A model generated the notes under the pieces. It worked only from the letters and a program-made list of their open reading frames with translations. It was not told the DNA's origin and did no database searches. This document shows, piece after piece, positions 18,818-25,981 of a stretch of 64,000 nucleotides of DNA. Origin of the DNA: Asanoa ishikariensis (GTDB lineage Bacteria; Actinomycetota; Actinomycetes; Mycobacteriales; Micromonosporaceae); the NCBI RefSeq assembly GCF_900107455.1, contig NZ_FNQB01000003.1, positions 310,001 to 374,000 of the forward strand, read 5' to 3'. The translations under genes were made by a program, and so were the position numbers. Within the stretch, counting starts at the first letter, position 1, and the number at the start of each line of letters is the position of its first letter.

Positions 18818-20218
18818 ATGTACGACTTCGACGTGCTTGTGCTGGGGTCGGGGCCTGGCGGACAGAAGGCGGCGATCGCGGCGGCGAAGTTGGGCCGGCG
18901 GGTCGGGGTGATTGAACGCGACAACATGATCGGCGGCGTGTGCATCAACACGGGCACCATTCCGTCGAAGACGTTGCGCGAGGCGGTGCTCTATCTGACA
19001 GGTCTGAGCCAACGGGAGATGTACGGGCAGAACTACCGGGTCAAGGAAGACATCACGGTCGCGGATCTCGCGGCGCGCACACAGCACGTCATCGGCCGTG
19101 AGATCGACGTGATCCGCAACCAGCTCACCCGCAACCGGGTCTCGCTGCTCAGCGGCTTCGGCAAGTTCGCCGATCCCAACACCCTGACCGTCACCGACTC
19201 GCGGGGCCGCGAGTCACACGCCAGCGCGGCCAAGGTCGTCATCGCCTCCGGCACCAGGCCGGCGCGGCCGAGCACGGTCGACTTCGACGAACGCACGATC
19301 ATCGACTCCGACGGCATCATCAACCTCGAACGCGTGCCGCGGTCCATGGTGGTCGTCGGCGCGGGTGTGATCGGCATCGAGTACGCGTCGATGTTCGCCG
19401 CCCTGGGCACCAAGGTCACCGTCGTCGAGCGCCGCGACCGGATGCTCGAGTTCTGCGACCTGGAGGTCATCGAGGCGCTGAAATACCACCTACGCGACCT
19501 GGCGGTCACCTTCCGCTTCGGCGAGTCGGTCGCGTCGGTCGAGCGCTACGCCGAGGGGGCCGTCGCGGTGCTGGAGAGCGGCAAGAAGATCGCCGCCGAC
19601 ACCGTGATGTACTCCGCCGGCCGCCAGGGCACCGCGCCCGAGCTTGAGCTGGCCGCCGCAGGCCTGTCCTCGGACGCGCGCGGCCGCCTCTCGGTCGACG
19701 AGCATTTCCGCACGTCGGTCCCGCACATCTACGCGGTGGGCGACGTGATCGGCTTCCCGGCCCTCGCGTCCACGTCGATGGAACAGGGCCGCCTGGCCGC
19801 GCACCACGCCTGCGACGAGCCGGCCCGGGCGATGCCGGCGCTGCAGCCGATCGGCATCTACACGATTCCCGAGATCAGCTTCATCGGCCGCACCGAAGAC
19901 GAGCTCACCGAAGCCAAGGTCCCGTTCGAGGTCGGCATGGCCCGCTACCGCGAACTGGCCCGAGGCCAGATCATCGGCGACTCCTACGGCATGCTCAAGC
20001 TCCTGGTCGCCCCGGACGACGGCCGCTTGCTAGGCGTCCACATCTTCGGCACGGGCGCGACCGAGCTCGTCCACATCGGCCAGGCCGTGATGGGCTGCAA
20101 CGGCACGGTCGACTACCTGGTCGACGCGGTCTTCAACTACCCGACCTTGGCCGAGGCCTACAAGGTCGCGGCCCTGGACGCAATGAACAAGATGCGCCAC
20201 CTGTCGCGCCTCCAATGA
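18818..20218 (+). CDS. sthA: Si-specific NAD(P)+ transhydrogenase (soluble)
   Basis: 466 aa flavoprotein of the disulfide-reductase fold: FAD motif [11 protein letters not shown] at residues 9-19, NAD motif [13 protein letters not shown] near residue 185, YAVGDVIG, and a C-terminal dimer domain. At the usual redox disulfide site it reads [14 protein letters not shown], so the second Cys is Thr. This is the hallmark that separates SthA from lipoamide dehydrogenase. It equilibrates NADPH + NAD with NADP + NADH in the cytosol. The ATG at 18818 begins with the conserved [12 protein letters not shown]. It is monocistronic. Confidence 0.92.
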   Translation: MYDFDVLVLGSGPGGQKAAIAAAKLGRRVGVIERDNMIGGVCINTGTIPSKTLREAVLYLTGLSQREMYGQNYRVKEDITVADLAARTQHVIGREIDVIRNQLTRNRVSLLSGFGKFADPNTLTVTDSRGRESHASAAKVVIASGTRPARPSTVDFDERTIIDSDGIINLERVPRSMVVVGAGVIGIEYASMFAALGTKVTVVERRDRMLEFCDLEVIEALKYHLRDLAVTFRFGESVASVERYAEGAVAVLESGKKIAADTVMYSAGRQGTAPELELAAAGLSSDARGRLSVDEHFRTSVPHIYAVGDVIGFPALASTSMEQGRLAAHHACDEPARAMPALQPIGIYTIPEISFIGRTEDELTEAKVPFEVGMARYRELARGQIIGDSYGMLKLLVAPDDGRLLGVHIFGTGATELVHIGQAVMGCNGTVDYLVDAVFNYPTLAEAYKVAALDAMNKMRHLSRLQ

Positions 20219-20701
20219 CCGCGGCGGCGGGGATGGATCTCATCCCCGTGGCCCGGGCGTTCATTCGATTCGCCCGGGCCAGCCGCGGCATGCCCGCTGG
20301 CCCGGGTAAGACAGGAGGCAACGCGCCCCGCGGCGGGCATGGCGGGGCCAGCCCGAGGTGAGCTTGGCCGGCGTCGCGGTCTGCGGCGGGCCGGGGGCAC
20401 GTTCTTCTTCTGCGGTGACGGTGGCGAGGAGATGACGTCCTCGGCAAGCAGGTCGGGAACCTCCATCGCGGCGAAGAGCGAGCTGATCAGAGTCAGTACG
20501 GCGGTCACCCCTGAAGCCGTGCCGACCATTGTCCTAGGACGCCTTGCGGGAAGTGATCGCTGTCGAGCAGCGCGGTGCCGCGTGCGGGCCCCGGGGCCGG
20601 CATCAGCAGCGGTGGTGAGCACGCCACGGAAATGCGTTGCTGGGGTGGACGCCCGCCTTTACCTTGGATGCAGACGTTCGAGGACGACCGAGGAGCTCGA
20701 C
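20219..20701. other. Intergenic stretch after sthA
   Basis: No supported gene. It has a short palindrome GTCCTAGGAC (20531-20540) that recurs elsewhere in the window, and GC-rich inverted segments just after the sthA stop (20240-20340) that may form the terminator. Confidence 0.4.
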
Positions 20702-20827
20702 ATGTTGTGGCAGCCCATTTCGCAACCGCGGCGGTTCAGGCCGTGCGGTTTCGTGGGCGTGCCCTTCGCCGGGCTATCCATCGATCCCTTCGTCGGCGAG
20801 AAGCGCCCCGGGCGGCGGCCGACGTAA
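20702..20827 (+). CDS. Small ORF, 41 aa, unknown function
   Basis: ATG preceded by GAGGAG with 6-base spacing. It encodes a basic 41-residue peptide (MLWQPISQPRRF...) with no signal or membrane segment, and ends 19 bases before the strongest terminator in the window. An RBS, a defined stop and a dedicated terminator suggest a translated small gene, but no family is recognised and chance cannot be excluded. Confidence 0.4.
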   Translation: MLWQPISQPRRFRPCGFVGVPFAGLSIDPFVGEKRPGRRPT

Positions 20828-20845
20828 GCGCTCACTGACGCGCTG

Positions 20846-20882
20846 ACGCCGCCCATCCGGACAGGATCGGGCGGCGTTTTTT
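20846..20882 (+). terminator. Rho-independent terminator
   Basis: ACGCCGCCC-ATCC stem, loop GGACA, complementary GGAT-(C)-GGGCGGCGT, then six T. It is one of the few stem-plus-T-run terminators in this window and lies 63 bases before the first tRNA of the array. Confidence 0.85.
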
Positions 20883-20944
20883 GTTCTCTTGAGAACTCCA
20901 TAGTGGATGACGTGAGACAACCCTCGGCGGGCGGCCGCGGGATT

Positions 20945-21017
20945 CGGGAACGACCGGCTTGGTGACCGGACCTGCTTTGGGTGCAGGAAGCGCGGGGTTC
21001 GATTCCCCGGTTCCCGA
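20945..21017 (+). tRNA. tRNA-Pro (anticodon TGG), unusual core
   Basis: Folds completely by eye: acceptor CGGGAAC/GTTCCCG (7 bp), D-stem CCGG/CCGG, anticodon stem CCTGC/GCAGG with loop TTTGGGT (TGG at 20978-20980), variable AAGCG, T-arm CGGGG-TTCGATT-CCCCG, discriminator A. C1-G72 suits proline. Position 8 is G instead of the near-universal U, and no CCA is encoded. It looks like an accessory (mobile-element type) tRNA rather than the housekeeping copy. Confidence 0.75.
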
Positions 21018-21026
21018 CGTGTTGAT

Positions 21027-21103
21027 GGGGCTGTAGCTCAGCCGGGGAGAGCGTCGGTTCGGCAGACCGAAGGCCGCGGGTTCGAGTCCCGCCTGCTCCA
21101 CCA
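21027..21103 (+). tRNA. tRNA-Ala-like (apparent anticodon GGC)
   Basis: Begins 9 bases after the tRNA-Pro. Acceptor GGGGCTG/CTGCTCC includes the alanine identity pair G3-U70 but has a U-U mismatch at 6-67. D-arm GCTC/GAGC, anticodon stem TCGGT/ACCGA with loop TCGGCAG (GGC at 21061-21063), T-arm GCGGG-TTCGAGT-CCCGC, A73 and encoded CCA. Position 33 is C instead of the universal U, so decoding ability is uncertain. Confidence 0.65.
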
Positions 21104-21180
21104 ACGACCGGTCCGCCTGCACGCACTGTGATCAGCGACGGGAGGGCGTTGCCCGAACGCCCGTGGTCACCTGTATCCGA

Positions 21181-21720
21181 CTACCGCGCCGGGGTGAGGA
21201 CGTCGACGGGCCGGTGCCCCAGGCGCAGCGACTCCGCGAGCTCGTCACGCCGACGCAGCGCCGCGCGCCAGCCCACGACCTCTGCGATGGTCCTCTCGCC
21301 GTTGACTGCCGTCGCCTCCACCGTCCAGGGCCGGCGGAACAGCACTCGCCCTACAAGCGTCACGACCAGCAGCACGAGCACGATCATGAGGTCGATGGCG
21401 ATCAGTAGCAGCGGAAGCAGCACCCACCAGAACAGCGCGGCGGCAGCGATGAGCGCGAAGAAGACAAGCACGATGACGATGATCGCGTCGCCAAGGTCGA
21501 AGCCGTCCGACCCGCCCCCGCTCCCGCCCGAACCCGACGTTGCCGCGTCACCGATCCGCAAGGCGCCGTCGACGACATCACCGGAACTGCCATCCCGGTT
21601 GTTCTTTCGCTTACGGCGCCAGCCGCCGAAGCGTCGGGCGAGCGCTCGCCAGCGTGGTTCCCAGACCACCCGCACCGTCCACCGTGTGTCGTCGGGAGCC
21701 ACTACCTGAACACTTCTCAC
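21181..21720 (-). CDS. Hypothetical membrane protein, two helices
   Basis: 179 aa, unknown family. The N-terminal 60 residues are basic and tryptophan-rich (VVWEPRWRALARRFGGWRRK), followed by a Gly/Ser linker. Two adjacent hydrophobic helices lie at about residues 78-98 and 101-128. A 50-residue C-terminal tail (RRPWTVEATAVNGERTIAEV) looks folded and cytoplasmic. The start is GTG. Lying inside the tRNA array, antisense to it, it may be cargo or simply an interrupted neighbour. Confidence 0.6.
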   Translation of the reverse strand: MRSVQVVAPDDTRWTVRVVWEPRWRALARRFGGWRRKRKNNRDGSSGDVVDGALRIGDAATSGSGGSGGGSDGFDLGDAIIVIVLVFFALIAAAALFWWVLLPLLLIAIDLMIVLVLLVVTLVGRVLFRRPWTVEATAVNGERTIAEVVGWRAALRRRDELAESLRLGHRPVDVLTPAR

Positions 21721-21755
21721 GGCGACAAGATATCTGCCGGCACCAAGGTGCGGGC

Positions 21756-22058
21756 TCAGCGGCGCAGAGCGGTCTCGCGCCGCAAACGCGACAACCTCAG
21801 CGGATTGCGTACGGAGTAGAGATCAGTGACGAGGCGTACCGCCAGGACGGTGTCGAGCTCCATGAGCAGTGCCGGATAGCCGTTCACCTGTGCCAGCCGC
21901 AGCGACCTCGCGGCAAGGTTGGTCAGCGCTGCGGTCAGCACGCTAGCCACCGCGTCGGCCCCGACAGCGGGCGTCAGCGCGGCCTGCGCGGCTCCGCCAC
22001 CATCCGCGGCAACCCGTTCCGGGCCAGGCGGGCCGCCAAACATCGGCACCCGCGCCAT
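21756..22058 (-). pseudogene. C-terminal remnant of an ECF41/SigJ-type sigma factor
   Basis: About 100 codons match the SnoaL-like C-terminal extension of ECF41 sigma factors: VAADGGG near residue 18, PAVGADAVASVL, then VNGYPALLMELD and TDLYSVRNPLRLSRLRRETA at the end. The sigma2 and sigma4 domains that should precede it are absent. Upstream lies tRNA-Phe and repeat DNA instead. A standalone function is unlikely; it reads as a truncated relic, probably broken by the insertion or rearrangement that built the array. Confidence 0.6.
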
Positions 22059-22162
22059 GATCGGCTACAAGCGCCGGACCCGGACGGGTGTGACGGTTAC
22101 GAACTGGCCCTGAGCTGCTGGACTGCGGTTCGGATCCTGCTGCCACATTGGATCCGCTCCAC

Positions 22163-22235
22163 GCCCGTCGAGCTCGGTTGGTCGAGCGTCCGGTTGAAGC
22201 CCGGAAGGTCGCTGGTTCGAATCCAGCGGCGGGCA
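22163..22235 (+). tRNA. tRNA-Phe (anticodon GAA)
   Basis: Acceptor GCCCGTC/GGCGGGC (one U-G), D-arm GCTC-GGTTGGTC-GAGC, anticodon stem TCCGG/CCGGA with loop TTGAAGC (GAA at 22196-22198), variable AGGTC, T-arm GCTGG-TTCGAAT-CCAGC, discriminator A. All stems pair. Like the tRNA-Pro it has G rather than U at position 8 and no encoded CCA. Confidence 0.75.
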
Positions 22236-22258
22236 CGTTCGTCGGCGACCCACCCCGC

Positions 22259-22451
22259 ATCTCGCCGAGCAGGCAACCGGCCGCCGGCCGGTCCCGAGCG
22301 GATCGAGCCGAACGCCGCGCCGACGCGGCGAGTCCAGCGCGGCTCGAGCCGAACCCGGATCTCGCCGAGCAGGCAGCCGGGAGCCGGCCGCCGGCCGGAC
22401 CCGAGCGACTCGAGCCGAACCAGAAACGCCGCGTCGACGTGGCGAGTCCAG
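22259..22451. repeat. Two diverged direct repeats between tRNA genes
   Basis: Copies at about 22259-22337 and 22359-22451 share ATCTCGCCGAGCAGGCA at one end and GCGAGTCCAG at the other, with CGAGC and GAGCCGAAC in between. They fill the space between tRNA-Phe and tRNA-Gln. They are not coding: the only long frame also runs through both tRNAs. Confidence 0.65.
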
Positions 22452-22473
22452 GTTCATCGCGGTTGACCGACAT

Positions 22474-22547
22474 TCCGGGTTACGGCGCTGGCGTCCGTGG
22501 CCGCGCTTTGGACGCGGAGCCCGCAGGTTCGATTCCTGCACCCGGAG
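22474..22547 (+). tRNA. tRNA-Gln (anticodon TTG), irregular D-arm
   Basis: Acceptor TCCGGGT/ACCCGGA, anticodon stem CCGCG/CGCGG with loop CTTTGGA (TTG at 22508-22510), variable AGCCC, T-arm GCAGG-TTCGATT-CCTGC, discriminator G as expected for glutamine, no CCA. The D-arm (CGG/CCG with a 9-base loop) has extra unpaired bases before the anticodon stem, giving 74 nt. Confidence 0.7.
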
Positions 22548-22590
22548 CGGATCCGCACCAGCGTCCCGAGAGAGCAAAGCGCCGCCATGA

Positions 22591-22659
22591 CTCCCGCTAG
22601 CTCATCGGACAGCCCGGCGCGGTCCTAACACGACGGCTCGAATCCCCGGCGGGAGACCA
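22591..22659 (+). pseudogene. Decayed tRNA-like sequence with encoded CCA
   Basis: Acceptor CTCCCGC/GCGGGAG, A73 and CCA are intact, and TAGCTCATCGGACAG looks like a D-arm. The T-stem no longer pairs (only GG/CC next to the loop CTCGAAT), the anticodon stem is poor and the body is about 7 nt short. The loop GTCCTAA would give CCT (Arg). It is read as a degenerating member of the array. Confidence 0.4.
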
Positions 22660-22747
22660 GCAAAAACATGAGCGGCGCGGTGGGTCGCGGCCGTCGTGGC
22701 CGGGGAGTACACCCACTGGTGATCCAGCAACCACCGGGGGAGCACCT

Positions 22748-23773
22748 TTGTCGCATCATCTCGACTCCGACCTCGCGCGGCAGGACAGCCGGCTTGATCT
22801 GACCGACCAGTATGTGTTCCGGGGCACTAGCGGCACCGTGCTCGTCATGAACGTGAACAGCACCATTCTCGGCGACGACTACCGGGAGGGGTTCCATCCG
22901 GAAGCCCGCTACGAGTTCAAGGTGCACCTCGACGGCCACGCCGTCGAGGACCTGACCTACCGGGTCACTTTCGGGCCCGTCGAGAACGGCCGCCAGGCCG
23001 TGACGCTGTGGACCCTGACCGACAAGGACGCCGAAGACGACGCCGCGATCGGCCAGCAGGTCGCTCAGGGACGCACCGGCGAGACGATCTCCGGACCAGA
23101 CGGCCTGAAGATGTGGGCCGGCAAGGTCCGCGAGCCGTTCTACAACGACCTCACCCTCCTGCCTGCCCTGGCCGCGGCGGTGCAGAACGGCACCCGGCCC
23201 GACCTCGGGAAATGGCGCCCGGACCAGGCGAAGAACGCCTTCGAGACGGTCAACGTCAACTCGATCGTGCTGGAGATCCCCGACGGCGGGCCGCTGCGAC
23301 CAGGGCGCGACATCGCCGTCTGGACCGTCACCAAGCTCGCCACCGACGCGGGCGGCTGGCAGCAGGTCAACCGGCAGGCGACTCCGATGCTCTGGCCGCT
23401 GATCCGGACCGCCCATCGCGACTGGGCCATCGCCGCCAACCGGGCTCATCCCCAGAACGACGTCCGCGACGATGGCGCGCGGCTCGCCGGCATCATCGCC
23501 GCCGTGGTCGAGGCCAGCGGGACGGCGCAGGATCCGGCGGCCTACGGCAAGACCTTGGTCAAAAGGCTTCTACCGGACCTGATGCCGTACTCGGTCGGCA
23601 CCAAAGCCAGTTTCGCCCTCGCCGGCGTCAACGGCCGCAACCTGGCCGACAACGCCGTCGAGGTCATGTTCAGCCTGGTCTTCAACGCGGCGATCCCGCT
23701 GGGCCTGCGCCCCGAGCAGACGGCGGCGACCCGGAGCGCCGACTTCCCCTACGTCGTACCAATATCATCCTAG
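22748..23773 (+). CDS. DUF4331 family protein
   Basis: 341 aa starting at TTG (22748), supported by GGGGGAG 7 bases upstream and by the family N-terminus SHHLDSDLARQD followed by DLTDQYVFRG. DUF4331 proteins have no established biochemical role. Conserved blocks here include VMNVNST, an ARYEFKVHLDG beta segment and a C-terminal FALAGVNGRNLADNAVEVMF. No signal peptide is evident. Its stop codon lies inside the CCTAGG motif that also precedes the next gene, only 50 bases away. Confidence 0.8.
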   Translation: MSHHLDSDLARQDSRLDLTDQYVFRGTSGTVLVMNVNSTILGDDYREGFHPEARYEFKVHLDGHAVEDLTYRVTFGPVENGRQAVTLWTLTDKDAEDDAAIGQQVAQGRTGETISGPDGLKMWAGKVREPFYNDLTLLPALAAAVQNGTRPDLGKWRPDQAKNAFETVNVNSIVLEIPDGGPLRPGRDIAVWTVTKLATDAGGWQQVNRQATPMLWPLIRTAHRDWAIAANRAHPQNDVRDDGARLAGIIAAVVEASGTAQDPAAYGKTLVKRLLPDLMPYSVGTKASFALAGVNGRNLADNAVEVMFSLVFNAAIPLGLRPEQTAATRSADFPYVVPISS

Positions 23774-23795
23774 GACGGGCTAGGCGATGTGCCGA
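23764..23795 (+). promoter_or_regulatory. Conserved CCTAGG element before the sulfite-oxidase-like gene
   Basis: ATCATCCTAGGACG followed by CTAGGCG and TGTGC. The same order ATCATCCTAGGA-x-G, CTA, TGTGC occurs at 46563-46590 about 50-75 bases before another start codon. TAGGAC resembles a -10, but its function is unknown. Confidence 0.35.
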
Positions 23796-23823
23796 ACTGG
23801 GCAAGGCTGGTAAGACTTTGGGG

Positions 23824-24423
23824 ATGGGCATCGTCTCACCGGGGTTCTTCGGCCGCAGAGGGTCCGGGGACACCAAACTGCCGCCTGGGCAGTACCAGAC
23901 GCGCGACTTTCCCGTCCTCTCCGCCGGCCCGACGCCGCGGGTCGATCTCGACCGCTGGCAGTTCACCGTCAGCACCGAGACCGGGCAGCGCAAACAGTGG
24001 TCCTGGCAGGAGCTGACCAGCCTGCCGAGCGAGGACATCACCACCGACATCCACTGCGTGACCAAATGGTCGAAGTTCGGCACCCACTGGAAGGGCGTGC
24101 CGGTCGAGACGCTGCTCACCGACATCGAGACCGCGGCCGACTACGTGATGGCGCACTCGTATGGCGGCTACACCACGAACCTCCCGCTGGAGGACCTGCT
24201 CAACGGGCAGGCGTGGGTGGCCTACCAATATGACGGCGAGCCGCTGGCGCCCGAGCACGGTGGCCCGGCCCGGCTCCTCGTACCCCACCTGTATTTCTGG
24301 AAGTCCGCCAAGTGGGTCAACGGCCTCGAGCTGATGCTCGCCGACGAACCGGGCTTCTGGGAGACCGCCGGCTACCACGATTACGGGGACCCATGGCGCG
24401 AGCAGCGGTACCAAGGCGACTGA
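23824..24423 (+). CDS. Sulfite-oxidase-type molybdopterin oxidoreductase
   Basis: 199 aa, a compact single-domain enzyme of the sulfite oxidase/MsrP family. The Mo-ligating Cys is in DIHCVTKWSKFGTHWKGV near residue 77, with the dithiolene-binding YGGYTTNLPLED and VPHLYFWKSAKWVNGL segments. It likely reduces or oxidises an S- or N-oxide with molybdopterin. There is no Tat signal, so it is cytoplasmic. It overlaps the flavin reductase gene by 31 bases, which suggests that reductase is its electron partner. Confidence 0.88.
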   Translation: MGIVSPGFFGRRGSGDTKLPPGQYQTRDFPVLSAGPTPRVDLDRWQFTVSTETGQRKQWSWQELTSLPSEDITTDIHCVTKWSKFGTHWKGVPVETLLTDIETAADYVMAHSYGGYTTNLPLEDLLNGQAWVAYQYDGEPLAPEHGGPARLLVPHLYFWKSAKWVNGLELMLADEPGFWETAGYHDYGDPWREQRYQGD

Positions 24424-25160
24424 CCGGCGGCCGGCTGCTGTGGCGGGTCGCCACGCTGACCGATCGCCGCCGGGAGTCCGCGACAGCGAGCACGCTGGTG
24501 TTCGACGTGCCTGACTGGCCCGGCCACCTGCCGGGGCAGCACGTCGACGTCAAACTCACGGCCGAGGACGGCTATTCGACCGAGCGCTCCTACTCGATCG
24601 CCAACCCGCAGGACGGCGACCGGGTCGAGCTCACCATCCAGGCGGTGCACGACGGGGAGGTGTCCCCGTATCTGCTGGAGGGCATGAACGTCGGCGACCC
24701 GATCGAGATCCGCGGGCCGATCGGCGGCTGGTTCGTCTGGCGGGACACCGACACCGACCCGGTCGTGCTGATCGGCGGCGGCTCCGGCGTCGTGCCGCTC
24801 ATGGCGATGGTCCGCGCCCGCGCCGAGGCGCGCAGCCGGGTGCCGTTCCGCCTGATCTACTCGGTGCGCACGCCGGAGGACATGCTCTACGCCGCCGAGC
24901 TCAGAACACGGTTGCGGGACGACATGGGGCTCGACATCGCGTACGCGTACACGCGTGAGGCCCCGCCCGAATGGCCCGGCGAGGTGGGCCGGCTCAAGCT
25001 CGCGTCCGTCGCGACCCACGGCTGGCCGCCGGACCTGCAACCGGCGTGCTTCGTCTGCGGGCCGACCGGCTTCGTGGAGGCCGTGGCCGACATCCTCGTC
25101 GCACAGGGCCACGACCCGCGCAAGGTCAAGACCGAGCGCTTCGGTCCTAGCGGCACCTAA
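24393..25160 (+). CDS. Ferredoxin-NADP reductase-like flavoprotein
   Basis: 255 aa. FAD-binding barrel with RSYSIANP (RxYS) near residue 68 and a pyridine nucleotide domain with GGGSGVVPLMAM near residue 130 and CGPTGFVEAV near residue 220. It has no ferredoxin domain. The ATG at 24393 inside the preceding gene is the only good start in frame. With the Mo enzyme upstream it forms a two-component NAD(P)H-dependent system, and the adjacent DUF6510 protein completes a trio often seen together in actinobacteria. Confidence 0.87.
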   Translation: MARAAVPRRLTGGRLLWRVATLTDRRRESATASTLVFDVPDWPGHLPGQHVDVKLTAEDGYSTERSYSIANPQDGDRVELTIQAVHDGEVSPYLLEGMNVGDPIEIRGPIGGWFVWRDTDTDPVVLIGGGSGVVPLMAMVRARAEARSRVPFRLIYSVRTPEDMLYAAELRTRLRDDMGLDIAYAYTREAPPEWPGEVGRLKLASVATHGWPPDLQPACFVCGPTGFVEAVADILVAQGHDPRKVKTERFGPSGT

Positions 25161-25175
25161 CCAGGGGAGAGCCCC

Positions 25176-25457
25176 ATGTCTGACCTGTACACCGACGGCA
25201 ACGCCATGGCCGGGCCGCTCACCGAGATCTTCTCGGTCGACATGTCGATGGCGAAGGGCACCTGTGCCTCCTGCGGAGACCAGGGCATGCTCGCCCAGCT
25301 ACACGTGTACGACCACGCGCCCGGCATGGTCGCCCGCTGCCCGAACTGTCAGGAAGTGAACATGCGCCTGGTCCGGGGTCCGGATCGCGCCTGGCTCGAC
25401 CTGCGCGGCATGGTCGCGCTCGAAATACCGCTGGCGGCGCCCACCGATCGGGCGTGA
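25176..25457 (+). CDS. DUF6510 zinc-ribbon protein
   Basis: 93 aa with two CxxC knuckles, CASCG and CPNC (about residues 29 and 53), spaced as a zinc ribbon. RBS GGGGAG is upstream of the ATG, 15 bases after the flavin reductase. The family is uncharacterised; conserved linkage to a Mo oxidoreductase and reductase suggests an accessory role in electron transfer or assembly. Confidence 0.8.
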   Translation: MSDLYTDGNAMAGPLTEIFSVDMSMAKGTCASCGDQGMLAQLHVYDHAPGMVARCPNCQEVNMRLVRGPDRAWLDLRGMVALEIPLAAPTDRA

Positions 25458-25496
25458 AGGGCCGTACGATCGGCGTGATTGGTGGGTGAGCACGCG

Positions 25497-25814
25497 TTGA
25501 AGCAAGGCGAGGTGTGGACGATCGGCCAGCGCGCCGATCTGCGCTACCGCGTAGTGGTCCTCTCCTCTGAAGCCCACAACGACCGGCCCAGCGCCGCACC
25601 GTTCTGCGCGCCGGTCGTCCGCCAGCGCGGCTCCGCCGACGACCTGCCGCCGTTCGCGATCGCCCTCGCCGAGACCGACCCGATCTCCGGCGTCGTCGTC
25701 CTCAACCGGATGCGCCGCCTGCCCGCCAGCATCGGCGCCGAACGCCTCGGCCTGCTCACCGGCGCCAGCATGGCGAAAATCAACGCCAGCCTGCGGGAAC
25801 TCTTCGATCTTTAG
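25497..25814 (+). CDS. PemK/MazF-like toxin-family protein
   Basis: 105 aa beginning KQGEVWTIGQRADLRYRVVV, the first strands of the PemK/MazF fold, with the C-terminal NRMRRLPAS segment where MazF toxins have conserved R/T residues. Such proteins are usually mRNA interferases. The TTG at 25497 follows GGTGGGTGAG; GTG at 25482 is possible. No antitoxin gene lies upstream or downstream, so this is an orphan toxin, a solo regulator, or a protein whose antitoxin is elsewhere. Confidence 0.7.
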   Translation: MKQGEVWTIGQRADLRYRVVVLSSEAHNDRPSAAPFCAPVVRQRGSADDLPPFAIALAETDPISGVVVLNRMRRLPASIGAERLGLLTGASMAKINASLRELFDL

Positions 25815-25981
25815 AACCTTCTTGCCCGGGTTCGTCGGCGGCACGACCGTCGCTCCCGCCGGGGAAATCGACGCTTCGCGTCGAGCCAGGTCCGCTGTGA
25901 CAAAGGCGAAAACCGGTCGTGCGGGGGAGCCGGGACGGGTTTACTGACCGGCGAATCTGTAGCTCGATCGAGGAGTGTCGT

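Noticed and set aside
22148-22600. Plus-strand 150-codon frame across the tRNA-Phe and tRNA-Gln genes
   Set aside because: It runs through two well-folded tRNAs and repeat DNA; no start signal or homology.
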